Virus record (IMG/VR): IMGVR_UViG_3300030329_002466
Location: 1 to 55,838 of that record
Reading direction: 5' to 3' (one strand)
DNA length: 55,838 nucleotides
From: a virus
In this document: one piece after another, positions 38,174 through 45,710 of the stretch
Numbering within the stretch: position 1 is the stretch's first letter
Layout: the number at the start of each line of letters is the position of its first letter
The notes under the pieces: generated by a model
Database searches by the model: none
What the model was told of the DNA's origin: nothing
The model's input: only the letters and a program-made list of their open reading frames with translations
Position numbers and translations under genes: made by a program

Positions 38174-40028
38174 ACTTATCACCAGTGCAAGCGTATTCCT
38201 TAGAACCGCCAGTTTCGTCCTGTAGTTCATAATCGGAAAGCTTGCTATAGTTAATTACGGGGAGGTCCTTTATAAGCCTTTTGTAAGTTCTAGCGTCAAT
38301 TTCTTCATAAGGAGCTAGTTCATAATGACCACCATCGTAAGGTAAAAATGAGACACCATTTATAATATCCCAATTCTTATATACCCAATTACCTACTTCA
38401 AACCACTCATCTTCCCTAACATACACAGTCATACTAGCGTTATGTTCACACCAATTATGTTGAAGGTTTTTATAATGTCTTAATTGTTCTAAAGCAGTTA
38501 CATCTTTACGAGTAATACAACCATCAGGTGATTTAACTGGAAATTCTAAAACCCAAGTAGAAGCGTCTTCTTTTGTTTGTCCTACTTCAGGAGTTGCTTT
38601 TATTCCACTATCTTTCATTAATCGAAATAATGGGTCACGGGAAGATATCCTATAACGACGGATATAGTATTGAGAGTATCTCGGATGTACTCCAGACGCA
38701 GAGTCAACAAGTTGTGAAACTGTACCACTAGGCTTCACACAGGTAGTCGCAACTGGCACATTTATATCTAAGACTTTAGCAGCCTTTCGAGAAATGCGCA
38801 AAACACGGCTTCTAAGGGCCTTTAAAGCGTCCGATGTCAATACCGAAGGGTTATCCATTTGACCTGTTAAACTAACGCCTAAAAGCCGTTCTACGTCACA
38901 ATTCTTTTTCCATGAATCCCTGAGATAGGGAAAATAGGTAAAAGTGCTTTGTATGACACCAAGCCATGTGGCAGTCTCAACTTTGTCTAAGAGCGAATCT
39001 AAGTCATCGTCTTCTCTCACCACTACTTCCGAAAGGTTACAGAATTCCATATCCCGCAACATTATTTCTCCACAGGGGTTTGTACCCTGTATTAGAGGAG
39101 CGTAACGTCTTGATGGAGCTTTGCTTTGTGCAGCATTTAGATTAAATATACCTCTTTCACCAGTGCCTGATAGAGCTAAGGAGCCCCATTCTCTTAAAAA
39201 TTCAGCAGCGGAAGGCTTTTCCCTGTATATAGCGCTGTTATTTGCCATAGCGCGTTTAATAGGGAAAGGCCAAACCTTTGCATGTCGCATGTCATCGTCA
39301 TCAAGGTCACTCAAAGAGATTTGTGAGCTGCGACGTACTCCACCCACTACTACGATTTCAGCAATCTGATTACAAATATCGTGAGCTTCTAACGTTGTGA
39401 GCTTTCGACCTTGGGCGTTGTGCATGGTTTCACGAATGAAATCATGTAACTTTATTAAGGGTGCAGGGCCTGATGCTCTACCACCCATTGTTCTGAGGCG
39501 AGCCCCCTCTGGTCTTATTATTGAATAATCAAAATATATATTTTGCCCATCATATAGGTTCTGCATGAGCATTTTTACAGAGTCCGCCCACCCCGCTTTA
39601 GAGTCAAATATAGGTATTTTTTCTAAAGCCTGTCCTGATTTAATAACTGGTATAATAGGTAATTGTTCTACCTCTTCTTTCTCTACTGAGAAACCAAAAC
39701 CAGTTCCACACATGAGTATATATAGACATTCTGCGAAAGCCTCTACAGAGTTAATTTTTGCAAATGCACAATTATAAATACAAGTGTTATCAAATTGAGC
39801 TGCTGGACCTGCTGCCCATAAAAATCTCATAGAAGGCATGACTGAAAATTCTGTCATATACTTTCTAATTTTACTTATTGTTTTCTCTGGAATATCTGGT
39901 CTTTTTGAAATTAAAAAAGTTATTAATCTTTCTATAGTTTCTGGCCAGTCTTCCCTTCTATTTTCCTCTTCCATCCATCTGGAATAGGTTCTTTTATATA
40001 TGAATTCTGCTACTTCGTTCTTAAACAT
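38163..40028 (-). CDS. nrdJ: Adenosylcobalamin-dependent (class II) ribonucleotide reductase
   Basis: 621 residues. It reduces ribonucleotides to deoxyribonucleotides using a B12-derived radical, feeding viral DNA synthesis. Visible hallmarks are NTCIYNCAF near residue 80, the active-site NPCGEI (Cys about 318, Glu about 320), GGVRRSSQISLSD, CVKPSGTVSQL and a C-terminal redox pair CTGDKC. The single-chain form with these motifs resembles the monomeric triphosphate reductase type but is shorter than the roughly 740 residues usual there. A TATA box at 40070-40078 and AAAGGA precede the ATG. No thioredoxin or oxygen-dependent small subunit is seen nearby, consistent with class II. Confidence 0.88.
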   Translation of the reverse strand: MFKNEVAEFIYKRTYSRWMEEENRREDWPETIERLITFLISKRPDIPEKTISKIRKYMTEFSVMPSMRFLWAAGPAAQFDNTCIYNCAFAKINSVEAFAECLYILMCGTGFGFSVEKEEVEQLPIIPVIKSGQALEKIPIFDSKAGWADSVKMLMQNLYDGQNIYFDYSIIRPEGARLRTMGGRASGPAPLIKLHDFIRETMHNAQGRKLTTLEAHDICNQIAEIVVVGGVRRSSQISLSDLDDDDMRHAKVWPFPIKRAMANNSAIYREKPSAAEFLREWGSLALSGTGERGIFNLNAAQSKAPSRRYAPLIQGTNPCGEIMLRDMEFCNLSEVVVREDDDLDSLLDKVETATWLGVIQSTFTYFPYLRDSWKKNCDVERLLGVSLTGQMDNPSVLTSDALKALRSRVLRISRKAAKVLDINVPVATTCVKPSGTVSQLVDSASGVHPRYSQYYIRRYRISSRDPLFRLMKDSGIKATPEVGQTKEDASTWVLEFPVKSPDGCITRKDVTALEQLRHYKNLQHNWCEHNASMTVYVREDEWFEVGNWVYKNWDIINGVSFLPYDGGHYELAPYEEIDARTYKRLIKDLPVINYSKLSDYELQDETGGSKEYACTGDKCDI

Positions 40029-40069
40029 TTTATCATTCCTTTGCGGTTCATTATTATAGTTTTTGAGAC

Positions 40070-40078
40070 TATAAAAGG
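40070..40078 (-). promoter_or_regulatory. TATA box for the ribonucleotide reductase gene
   Basis: On the minus strand CTTTTATAG preceded by AAACC, about 42 bases before the ATG at 40028. It is the most divergent member of the promoter set. Confidence 0.55.
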
Positions 40079-40084
40079 GTTTGC

Positions 40085-40168
40085 TTACTTGTAATTAGTT
40101 AAAGTTCTTTTAACACAACCACAAGGTTTTTTACAGTTGCATTTAGCTGATTGAGTTGTTGTAACCAT
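40085..40168 (-). CDS. Cys-rich 27-residue microprotein
   Basis: Encodes a 27-residue peptide whose core is KCNCKKPCGC, giving four cysteines as CxC...CxC. Its ATG shares one base with the stop of the upstream gene (TAATG), which supports real translation. The arrangement could hold one zinc or other soft metal ion, like a minimal metallothionein or zinc knuckle. No family is assigned. Confidence 0.55.
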   Translation of the reverse strand: MVTTTQSAKCNCKKPCGCVKRTLTNYK

Positions 40169-40527
40169 TATACTACAGTTCCAACCGAATATGCTACTGC
40201 AGTTATATGGGGGAATACATCACTTTCAACACTTACAGTTATAAATGTTTTACTTTCATCCACCATTCTTGTTATAATATTATCTAAAGTTTCACTACAA
40301 GCTTCTGCTCCGCCTTCAACAGTTATAGTAATTTTATCATCACTGACAGCAGATGCAGTTGAACCTGAAACAGGGACAGGTACACTAACAGTGCCTGTAG
40401 GATTCGTAGCATTTCTAACATATACATCTATATTAGTTGCACTTGTTACATATAAAGCTGTTACATCTTCTATACGATATGCATGTTGGTCAGTATCGCT
40501 ATCTACGAATTTAATAAATCTTACCAT
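40168..40527 (-). CDS. Small beta-rich protein, possibly virion-associated
   Basis: 119 residues with regular strands (YVTSATNIDVYVRNATNP; KITITVEGGAEAC; TFITVSVESDVFP). There are no catalytic motifs. It starts one base into the stop of the HNH gene and ends sharing a base with the Cys-rich microprotein, so these genes are translationally linked. The style resembles the protein at 37429-37914, and a capsid or tail decoration role is possible but unproven. Confidence 0.5.
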   Translation of the reverse strand: MVRFIKFVDSDTDQHAYRIEDVTALYVTSATNIDVYVRNATNPTGTVSVPVPVSGSTASAVSDDKITITVEGGAEACSETLDNIITRMVDESKTFITVSVESDVFPHITAVAYSVGTVV

Positions 40528-40922
40528 TATTTCTTTTTCCTAGTGTATTTACGTTTAGTAGTTTTACGTTTAGCTGGTGCTTTGCGTTTTTTGTTATTAC
40601 GTTTTCTAGCTGCTGCAGCTTTACGTCCTTTCTCAGGGTGTAATTTATTATGTTGTGCTGGTGTAACCTTCTTTAGATTACTTTTTCTAGCAGTTCTAGC
40701 GTTGTGTACTCCGGGTTTACCTTTTCCACCTTTACCACCACTCTTGTGGTGTACTACTTCACCTTTTCCTGCATTAGCTTTTCTTCTATAATAGTGAGCG
40801 GATTTACCACCTTTCCATGCACCATTCTGTTTACCAGTACGGGCCATTGGGGATTTTTTATTCCATCTCTTTTTTCTATTTGCGCTTGTATCTTTGAACT
40901 TTTTTCGTGCCACGTTTGGCAC
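40527..40922 (-). CDS. HNH endonuclease-like protein with very basic tail
   Basis: 131 residues. The middle contains GAWKGGKS, then VVHHKSGG (His58-His59), SNLKKVTPAQHNKLH (Asn82, His91, His95): the order WKGG...HH...N...H..LH is that of phage HNH nucleases. Both ends are extremely rich in Lys and Arg, and the last 35 residues are almost all K, R and A, like a histone H1 tail. It may nick or cut DNA at packaging or help condense it. An internal ATG (residue 26) could give a shorter form. It follows the acidic-tailed gene by 14 bases. Confidence 0.65.
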   Translation of the reverse strand: MPNVARKKFKDTSANRKKRWNKKSPMARTGKQNGAWKGGKSAHYYRRKANAGKGEVVHHKSGGKGGKGKPGVHNARTARKSNLKKVTPAQHNKLHPEKGRKAAAARKRNNKKRKAPAKRKTTKRKYTRKKK

Positions 40923-40936
40923 CCCCTTTTTTAGCT

Positions 40937-41302
40937 TTACTCTTCACTTTCTTCGGGAGCTTCTTGTTCTTCGGTGTCTTCTTCGACCACTTCTTCGCCA
41001 TTTTCGGCTTCTTCTTGTACAGATACTTCCTCTGGGCTTGACTCTTGAACGGCATTTTCTTGCTCTCTTGTTCTTATAAATTCATTCCATTGGTCCATCG
41101 CTTCTGTTTCATTTAAATATTCAGATAGATAATTTTGAAGTTGATTCAAATGCGCTTGCAATGATTCATAGTTTCTAGTCCTTTGTATAAGATAATTGAA
41201 TGTATCCAATGTACCTTCCGGACCTGCTATTGCTTCATTTTCATCTACCCATTGCTCTAACGTTTCAATACGTTTTTTCAGTCTTGTTAAATTTGCTGAC
41301 AT
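40937..41302 (-). CDS. Coiled-coil protein with acidic tail
   Basis: 121 residues. Residues 1-85 form a heptad-rich helix (LTRLKKRIETLEQWVDENEA; LQAHLNQLQNYLSEYL). Residues about 86-121 are nearly all Glu with a few Ser, Val and Asp. First gene of an operon led by a TATA box at 41323-41333. The acidic tail is complementary to the basic HNH protein encoded next, suggesting the two may pair, for instance as chaperone or inhibitor and client. That pairing is inference. Confidence 0.55.
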   Translation of the reverse strand: MSANLTRLKKRIETLEQWVDENEAIAGPEGTLDTFNYLIQRTRNYESLQAHLNQLQNYLSEYLNETEAMDQWNEFIRTREQENAVQESSPEEVSVQEEAENGEEVVEEDTEEQEAPEESEE

Positions 41303-41322
41303 ATTTATATACCTCTTTATTG

Positions 41323-41333
41323 CTATTTAAAGC
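41323..41333 (-). promoter_or_regulatory. Archaeal-type TATA box for the 41302 operon
   Basis: On the minus strand GGAAAAGCTTTAAATAG, about 25 bases before the ATG at 41302. Confidence 0.75.
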
Positions 41334-41339
41334 TTTTCC

Positions 41340-42413
41340 TTATTTACAGGTTTCATCCGTACAAATACCCATATCTTTCAAACGGGCACGTCCGTATCTT
41401 TTCACTTCTTTCATTTGCATCAGTCGTATTTGCTTACCTGCACGAGTTGGGTCATCTTCATACCACCCATAATCTCCTGCTGGTTCTTTGTAAATACTAC
41501 GAAATACAAAAGATATATCGGAGTCTCTCCAACCTGCATTGAGTAACTCCATAGCAATCACATTATTTTCTTCGTGACTGCTGTGACCTTCATCTATTTT
41601 TCGCTCTATTAGTTCCATTACACATTTTCTTGGAGGTTTAATGTATTGTCCTCTTCTAATATAACTACTTTCGTGAGTGTCTTTTTTTCTAATTTCACTC
41701 AATAAATATTCTACACTATTACTAACTGTGTGTGGAATATCATGTAAATCACACACGAAATCTAAAAAATCTCGTAATGCTCTTTTACTTTTACTTGTTT
41801 CTATTTCTTCTACGTTAGGAAGCTTAGAAGCCTCCATAATTTCATCCATGCTAAGACTAAGTATTTCCTTAGATGGAAACTGACGACAGTAATATCCATT
41901 TCTTTCTCCTGTTAATTTAGATACATAAGCAGTATTAGGATAACGCCTCATACATGAAACAGTGTTTTTAATACATACTTCATCTAAAGTTTTTAACTTA
42001 AATTTATTTTTTATGTGTGTGAGATATTCTCGTATAGCTTGTCTTTTTAGACTATTAGGTAGTTCTAATGGACACCAAAAATCTATATTCATTTGAAAAC
42101 CTCTACCACCTGTAAAATAAATACGTGGTTCTATATTATTAGGTTTACAGTATTTTCTATAAAACTTTCTTACATCTCTTAAACAATTTTCTATCTTTTT
42201 ATTATCATCAAAATCAAACCATATGGTATTCAGAACTGCACTTGTGTAATCTGTTTTACCCCCTTTTTCATATAAATCATCAAAGGTATATACACTTACA
42301 TAACAGTTTTTCTTTCCATCATACTGTTTCTTTTGTTCCTCAGCTTCTTCTACACTAAAACATCTAGCTATTCTTGCTGGTATTCCGAATTCTCTGTAAT
42401 ACATTTTTTCCAT
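41340..42413 (-). CDS. Archaeo-eukaryotic primase, PriS-like domain fused to PriL-like C-terminus
   Basis: 357 residues. The PriS-type catalytic site is visible as IWFDFDD (metal-binding Asp pair, about residue 64) and TGGRGFQ (about 103), followed by MRRYPNTAYVSK, which could supply the third motif. From about residue 260 the sequence (CVMELIERKIDEGHSSHEEN...LLNAGW; final GICTDETC) resembles the iron-sulfur C-terminal domain of PriL, with three of the usual cysteines visible. A single-chain primase of this type would synthesise primers for the viral PolB. It overlaps the HAD gene by 46 bases, and GAGGA precedes the ATG. Confidence 0.75.
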   Translation of the reverse strand: MEKMYYREFGIPARIARCFSVEEAEEQKKQYDGKKNCYVSVYTFDDLYEKGGKTDYTSAVLNTIWFDFDDNKKIENCLRDVRKFYRKYCKPNNIEPRIYFTGGRGFQMNIDFWCPLELPNSLKRQAIREYLTHIKNKFKLKTLDEVCIKNTVSCMRRYPNTAYVSKLTGERNGYYCRQFPSKEILSLSMDEIMEASKLPNVEEIETSKSKRALRDFLDFVCDLHDIPHTVSNSVEYLLSEIRKKDTHESSYIRRGQYIKPPRKCVMELIERKIDEGHSSHEENNVIAMELLNAGWRDSDISFVFRSIYKEPAGDYGWYEDDPTRAGKQIRLMQMKEVKRYGRARLKDMGICTDETCK

Positions 42414-42757
42414 TCCTCAAATAATTCTGCAATTATACTTACATTCTCATCATAATTATAATATTTTGCATTAGCTGGTGTTTCATTAACAAAAACTGGA
42501 TAGTCTGGTCTGTCGAATATTAATCTATCATAAGGTATTTCGTTTAATTCTAACCAAGTTTCAGTAGCCAATTTAACAGCTAAATCATTTGGTCTATTAC
42601 ACCATATAACTATGAGATGATTATTTCCTTTTAACCAATGCATAAATTGTGATACATTAGCTATAGGTTTACAACTTTTTATATAATCAACTATACCAAA
42701 CTGTATACCTTTGGCTGGGGTGCATATAACTCCATCTAAATCAAAAACAAAATGCAT
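42368..42757 (-). CDS. HAD-family phosphatase
   Basis: 129 residues. Motif I is FDLDGVIC at the N-terminus, motif II-like is LIVIWCNRP (about residue 50), and a lysine lies in TPANAKYYN. Together with IPYDRLIFDRPDYPVFV, this is the layout of small HAD type III phosphatases encoded by many viruses. The substrate is unknown: nucleotides, sugar phosphates or DNA 3'-phosphates are candidates, the last suggested by its coupling to primase. It starts within the stop of the preceding gene (TAATG). Confidence 0.7.
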   Translation of the reverse strand: MHFVFDLDGVICTPAKGIQFGIVDYIKSCKPIANVSQFMHWLKGNNHLIVIWCNRPNDLAVKLATETWLELNEIPYDRLIFDRPDYPVFVNETPANAKYYNYDENVSIIAELFEEWKKCITENSEYQQE

Positions 42758-42963
42758 TATTCTGCAGCAGCCTTAATAGCAATAATATCTTTTTTATTTA
42801 CTATGACAGTTCCTTTCTCTCCAGTTAAATAGACGAAGTTCTCATCGTCTTGTGTTATCTTTCCTCTTCCAACTTTCGTTTTATCTTCTTCTTTCCATAC
42901 TACCTTACAGTCACCTAAATCTTGCAAAGGTGGCGTTAGGGATTTCGCTTCTTTCTCTTCCAT
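42757..42963 (-). CDS. Small beta-barrel-like protein, function unknown
   Basis: 68 residues. After a charged N-terminus, the region CKVVWKEEDKTKVGRGKITQ...FVYLTGEKGTVIVNKKDIIAIK has the strand spacing of a small Sm- or SH3-like barrel. It is the first gene of the primase operon, 45-55 bases after a consensus TATA box. A nucleic-acid-binding role would suit the context, but no specific family is recognised. Confidence 0.5.
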   Translation of the reverse strand: MEEKEAKSLTPPLQDLGDCKVVWKEEDKTKVGRGKITQDDENFVYLTGEKGTVIVNKKDIIAIKAAAE

Positions 42964-43007
42964 ATGTATTCACCGACCATAAGGTCATATATTTATAATG
43001 AACAGTA

Positions 43008-43018
43008 CTATATAAAGC
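43008..43018 (-). promoter_or_regulatory. Archaeal-type TATA box for the primase operon
   Basis: On the minus strand GATAGCTTTATATAG, about 45 bases before the ATG at 42963, in the gap after the DNA polymerase stop. An inverted repeat ATGACCTTATGGTC lies between box and start, possibly a regulatory site. Confidence 0.7.
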
Positions 43019-43026
43019 TATCGTCG

Positions 43027-45246
43027 TTAAATAAACTCCATCAAACTCTTTTGTTTACTGTCTATTAAGGTCAAAGGTGGGTTTTTCTTACACCAATCGT
43101 CTAATTGAAATTTTTTCAGTAACTTAGTAATTACATCCCAATGATACTTCACATCAAGGTCTACTTTACTACTAACCAACTGTTCTATTTTATATCCATT
43201 CTTTGTTTTGTAATAGGAGAATGTTGTACCAATTTCAGGATTCATACCTATTTCTTCTCCTTGAGTAATCATTTGAACTATAAGGTCATTTTCAGATTTA
43301 TAGTCTTCTTTATTTCTATTCATACTTCTTCGTTGTAAGAAGTCTTCTAACTCATAATCATCCATAGAATATAAATTCTCTATAAATGTTGTATTAATTT
43401 TATTATCTAAACGAGCTTCTATAAGTTTGTCTAATGTTTTTATATAGAATTTAGAACGTGAACGACTTTTGAAAGTGCTACCATGTTTAGTTAAACTTCC
43501 ATCTTCATTTCTAAGAACGTAATTACCTATTTGTAACCAAAATCCTTCTTTGAATACGTCTTTATCCATTCTAATCCATTCGTCATTAGAATCAGGGAAT
43601 TTATTTTTTAATAATAATCTTAATCTATTTGTTAACCAGTCTACATCTATATCGCAATTTGTATTTATACCATCTGTGTGTACATATACAACACTATCTT
43701 CACCATACTTATTTCTTATTAATTCTACACCAGATAGTAATAACCATCTAGCTACAGCGGTTATAGTTATACCTACTCCCATATCTCCATAAGAAATATA
43801 AGGATTTGTATTTGCACCATAGAATGTATTTACCATTATCTTTAATGCGTTACTTTTACTATTAGCTTCTTTAGTTTTTAGTTTTTTCCAAGGCTTTCTC
43901 ATTTCCATGAACTGCTCAGAAATTTTATATAATACGCTTTTATCGCTGAAATCTAGTTTAACTAATACTCTTTTATTTATTTTATTATCTGGTATATACG
44001 CTATATCATCTTTAAATTCTATTTCATCCTTGTAATCTTCATAACCTACTATTTCACTCTTATCTGGTCCTAAGTTTAAAGCCATAGCAATAGAAGGATA
44101 GAAACCAGAAAAATCAGCTTTATAATTATCTTTATGGAATCCCGGACTATATAACTCTATATGCGCTGCTTGAAAATTACCCCTATCTGATTTAAATATC
44201 TCAGGATGTCTTTCTTTATTAAAATCTAATGTGAGTATATCTTGTTCAAATAATCCTCTTCCTTGAAGTATTTTAGTAATGAAACTAGCTGGGGCATTTA
44301 CATATGTTTCCAATGGAACGCCTAAAATTTCAGCTGTATATTCTATCTGAGGGAAGTAATGTTCGTATAGATGCTTTGTACAATCTACATCAGACAATAC
44401 ATACTCTTCTATTTCTTCTATAGAGTAGTCTAATAAATCTTTTCCATCGAAAGAGAGTTCTACTGGTGTTAAACCAAAAGCTTTCGAAACGCTTTTCAAT
44501 CCGCGGGGTAACCCGGATAAAGAATAATCAAGTCTAGCCCACCTGAGTAAATCAATATGCACTCTACCTCCTGCTTTCATTTTAAGGTCGTGTTGATTCT
44601 TAGGTGGTTCCCAACCATACTCAGTACCATCTCTATTTAGTAATTTCTTATAGTTTTCTAATCCATGGTATCTTGCTCTATGTAATATCTGCGGAATATC
44701 ATACCCTACATGATTCCAACCATATATAATATCTGGGTCATACTCTTTTATATATTCTGCAAATTTAATTATAACATTTTTATCGTCTTCTCCATCCCAT
44801 AATAGGACGTCCCTCTCTCCTGTTGAGGTGACAATTCCGATTGCCACCACTGGGTACTTTTCCCCGAACGGAAAACTACCATCAGGGCTATGCGTTTCAA
44901 TATCAAACCCTAAGCATTTTAATGGGGCTTCATTAGGGAAGTCTAAAAAGAACTCAGGATGCTCAATACAGAGTCTCTCAAGTAGATGCTCCCTACCACC
45001 TTCGAATAAAGCATTAGGAGCTATGATATCTCTATTAGGCACATAGGGGACCTTAGTTAAGCTCTGTGGCTCTGTATAGCCTAATACTCTCTTAGTAGAG
45101 CCCTCGGGGTGCGATACGTAGTAATAAGGTTGATACGGAACAGTTGCAGCCTGTTTATGACCGTTACGATACATAAGGCACTGGAGTTCGCCTGTCTTCA
45201 TATTGCGTGTGTTAGGGGATAGTATCCCGATTAATGGTACTTTCAA
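43027..45246 (-). CDS. polB: DNA polymerase, family B
   Basis: 739 residues with 3'-5' exonuclease and polymerase halves. Exo I is FDIETH (about 114), Exo II is WNHVGYDIP and Exo III is YVLSDVDC. Polymerase motif A is DFSGFYPS (about 375), motif B is KIMVNTFYGA (about 469) and motif C is YVHTDGIN (about 522). Motif C is HTDG instead of the usual DTDS: the second, essential Asp is kept but the first is His. The start codon is TTG, immediately after the stop of a zinc-ribbon gene whose end provides GGAGA. It is the last gene of the operon that also holds helicase-like, prenyl synthase and MazG genes. No separate clamp or clamp loader is seen in the window. Confidence 0.92.
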   Translation of the reverse strand: MKVPLIGILSPNTRNMKTGELQCLMYRNGHKQAATVPYQPYYYVSHPEGSTKRVLGYTEPQSLTKVPYVPNRDIIAPNALFEGGREHLLERLCIEHPEFFLDFPNEAPLKCLGFDIETHSPDGSFPFGEKYPVVAIGIVTSTGERDVLLWDGEDDKNVIIKFAEYIKEYDPDIIYGWNHVGYDIPQILHRARYHGLENYKKLLNRDGTEYGWEPPKNQHDLKMKAGGRVHIDLLRWARLDYSLSGLPRGLKSVSKAFGLTPVELSFDGKDLLDYSIEEIEEYVLSDVDCTKHLYEHYFPQIEYTAEILGVPLETYVNAPASFITKILQGRGLFEQDILTLDFNKERHPEIFKSDRGNFQAAHIELYSPGFHKDNYKADFSGFYPSIAMALNLGPDKSEIVGYEDYKDEIEFKDDIAYIPDNKINKRVLVKLDFSDKSVLYKISEQFMEMRKPWKKLKTKEANSKSNALKIMVNTFYGANTNPYISYGDMGVGITITAVARWLLLSGVELIRNKYGEDSVVYVHTDGINTNCDIDVDWLTNRLRLLLKNKFPDSNDEWIRMDKDVFKEGFWLQIGNYVLRNEDGSLTKHGSTFKSRSRSKFYIKTLDKLIEARLDNKINTTFIENLYSMDDYELEDFLQRRSMNRNKEDYKSENDLIVQMITQGEEIGMNPEIGTTFSYYKTKNGYKIEQLVSSKVDLDVKYHWDVITKLLKKFQLDDWCKKNPPLTLIDSKQKSLMEFI

Positions 45247-45354
45247 TTATTCTCCTAGATTTCTTTGGTATTCCATTTCTCTACATTCGAAACAAACGTC
45301 GTCATCAAAGTTTGTATTATGTTGTCCACATTTAGTACACTTTCTAAATTTCAT
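45247..45354 (-). CDS. Zinc-ribbon microprotein before DNA polymerase
   Basis: 35 residues with CTKCGQ...CFEC, a complete two-knuckle CxxC/CxxC zinc ribbon. The ATG overlaps the MazG stop (ATGA), and its TAA directly precedes the TTG start of the polymerase, so it is locked between them by translational coupling. It may bind DNA, polymerase or another replication protein, but this is inferred from position only. Confidence 0.7.
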   Translation of the reverse strand: MKFRKCTKCGQHNTNFDDDVCFECREMEYQRNLGE

Positions 45355-45710
45355 CTCTTGTCTCCAGAACCCTTCAATACATCTCGAGCTTTTCTGTCTG
45401 CGAGTTTTTGAAAGTTTCTGTGGAGCACTTCCTGATGAGTTAAATCATAGTGGTCCATTAACCTTGCGAGATACCAACATACATCACCTAACTCATCAAG
45501 TTTGTCAGTAACCTTCTTTCCATCTCCACGTATTTCTTTTTTAAATTTACCAAGTAGTTCACCTACTTCACTAGCCAATCCGAGCATTAAATACTCTTCT
45601 TCTTTTTCTTCAGGGTAGACCGCAGTTGTTTTGGTCCAGTCCTGATATGTTGCCCAATCCATTTCTCTTTGTTCCTGTGTTAATTTTGCATAATGTTCTA
45701 ATTCTGTCAT
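45351..45710 (-). CDS. MazG-like nucleotide pyrophosphohydrolase
   Basis: 119 residues with the MazG metal-binding pattern ExxE (Glu48, Glu51 in ASEVGEL) and ExxD (Glu73, Asp76 in DELGDVCWYLA). Such enzymes hydrolyse NTPs or dNTPs to monophosphates and are common in viruses, where they may clean the nucleotide pool or lower alarmone levels. The start overlaps the prenyl-synthase stop (ATGA). The length is typical of single-domain viral forms. Confidence 0.82.
   Translation of the reverse strand: MTELEHYAKLTQEQREMDWATYQDWTKTTAVYPEEKEEEYLMLGLASEVGELLGKFKKEIRGDGKKVTDKLDELGDVCWYLARLMDHYDLTHQEVLHRNFQKLADRKARDVLKGSGDKR

Noticed and set aside
38173-38230. Longer version of the small gene downstream of the reductase, starting at 38230
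   Set aside because: It would overlap the reductase by 68 bases. A GTG at 38173 with GGTGAT upstream and overlap at the stop codon is more consistent with the coupling style here.
43141-45511. Plus-strand frames over the DNA polymerase
   Set aside because: Antisense to an unambiguous polymerase with all motifs; hydrophobic composition arises from the complement of AT-rich codons.
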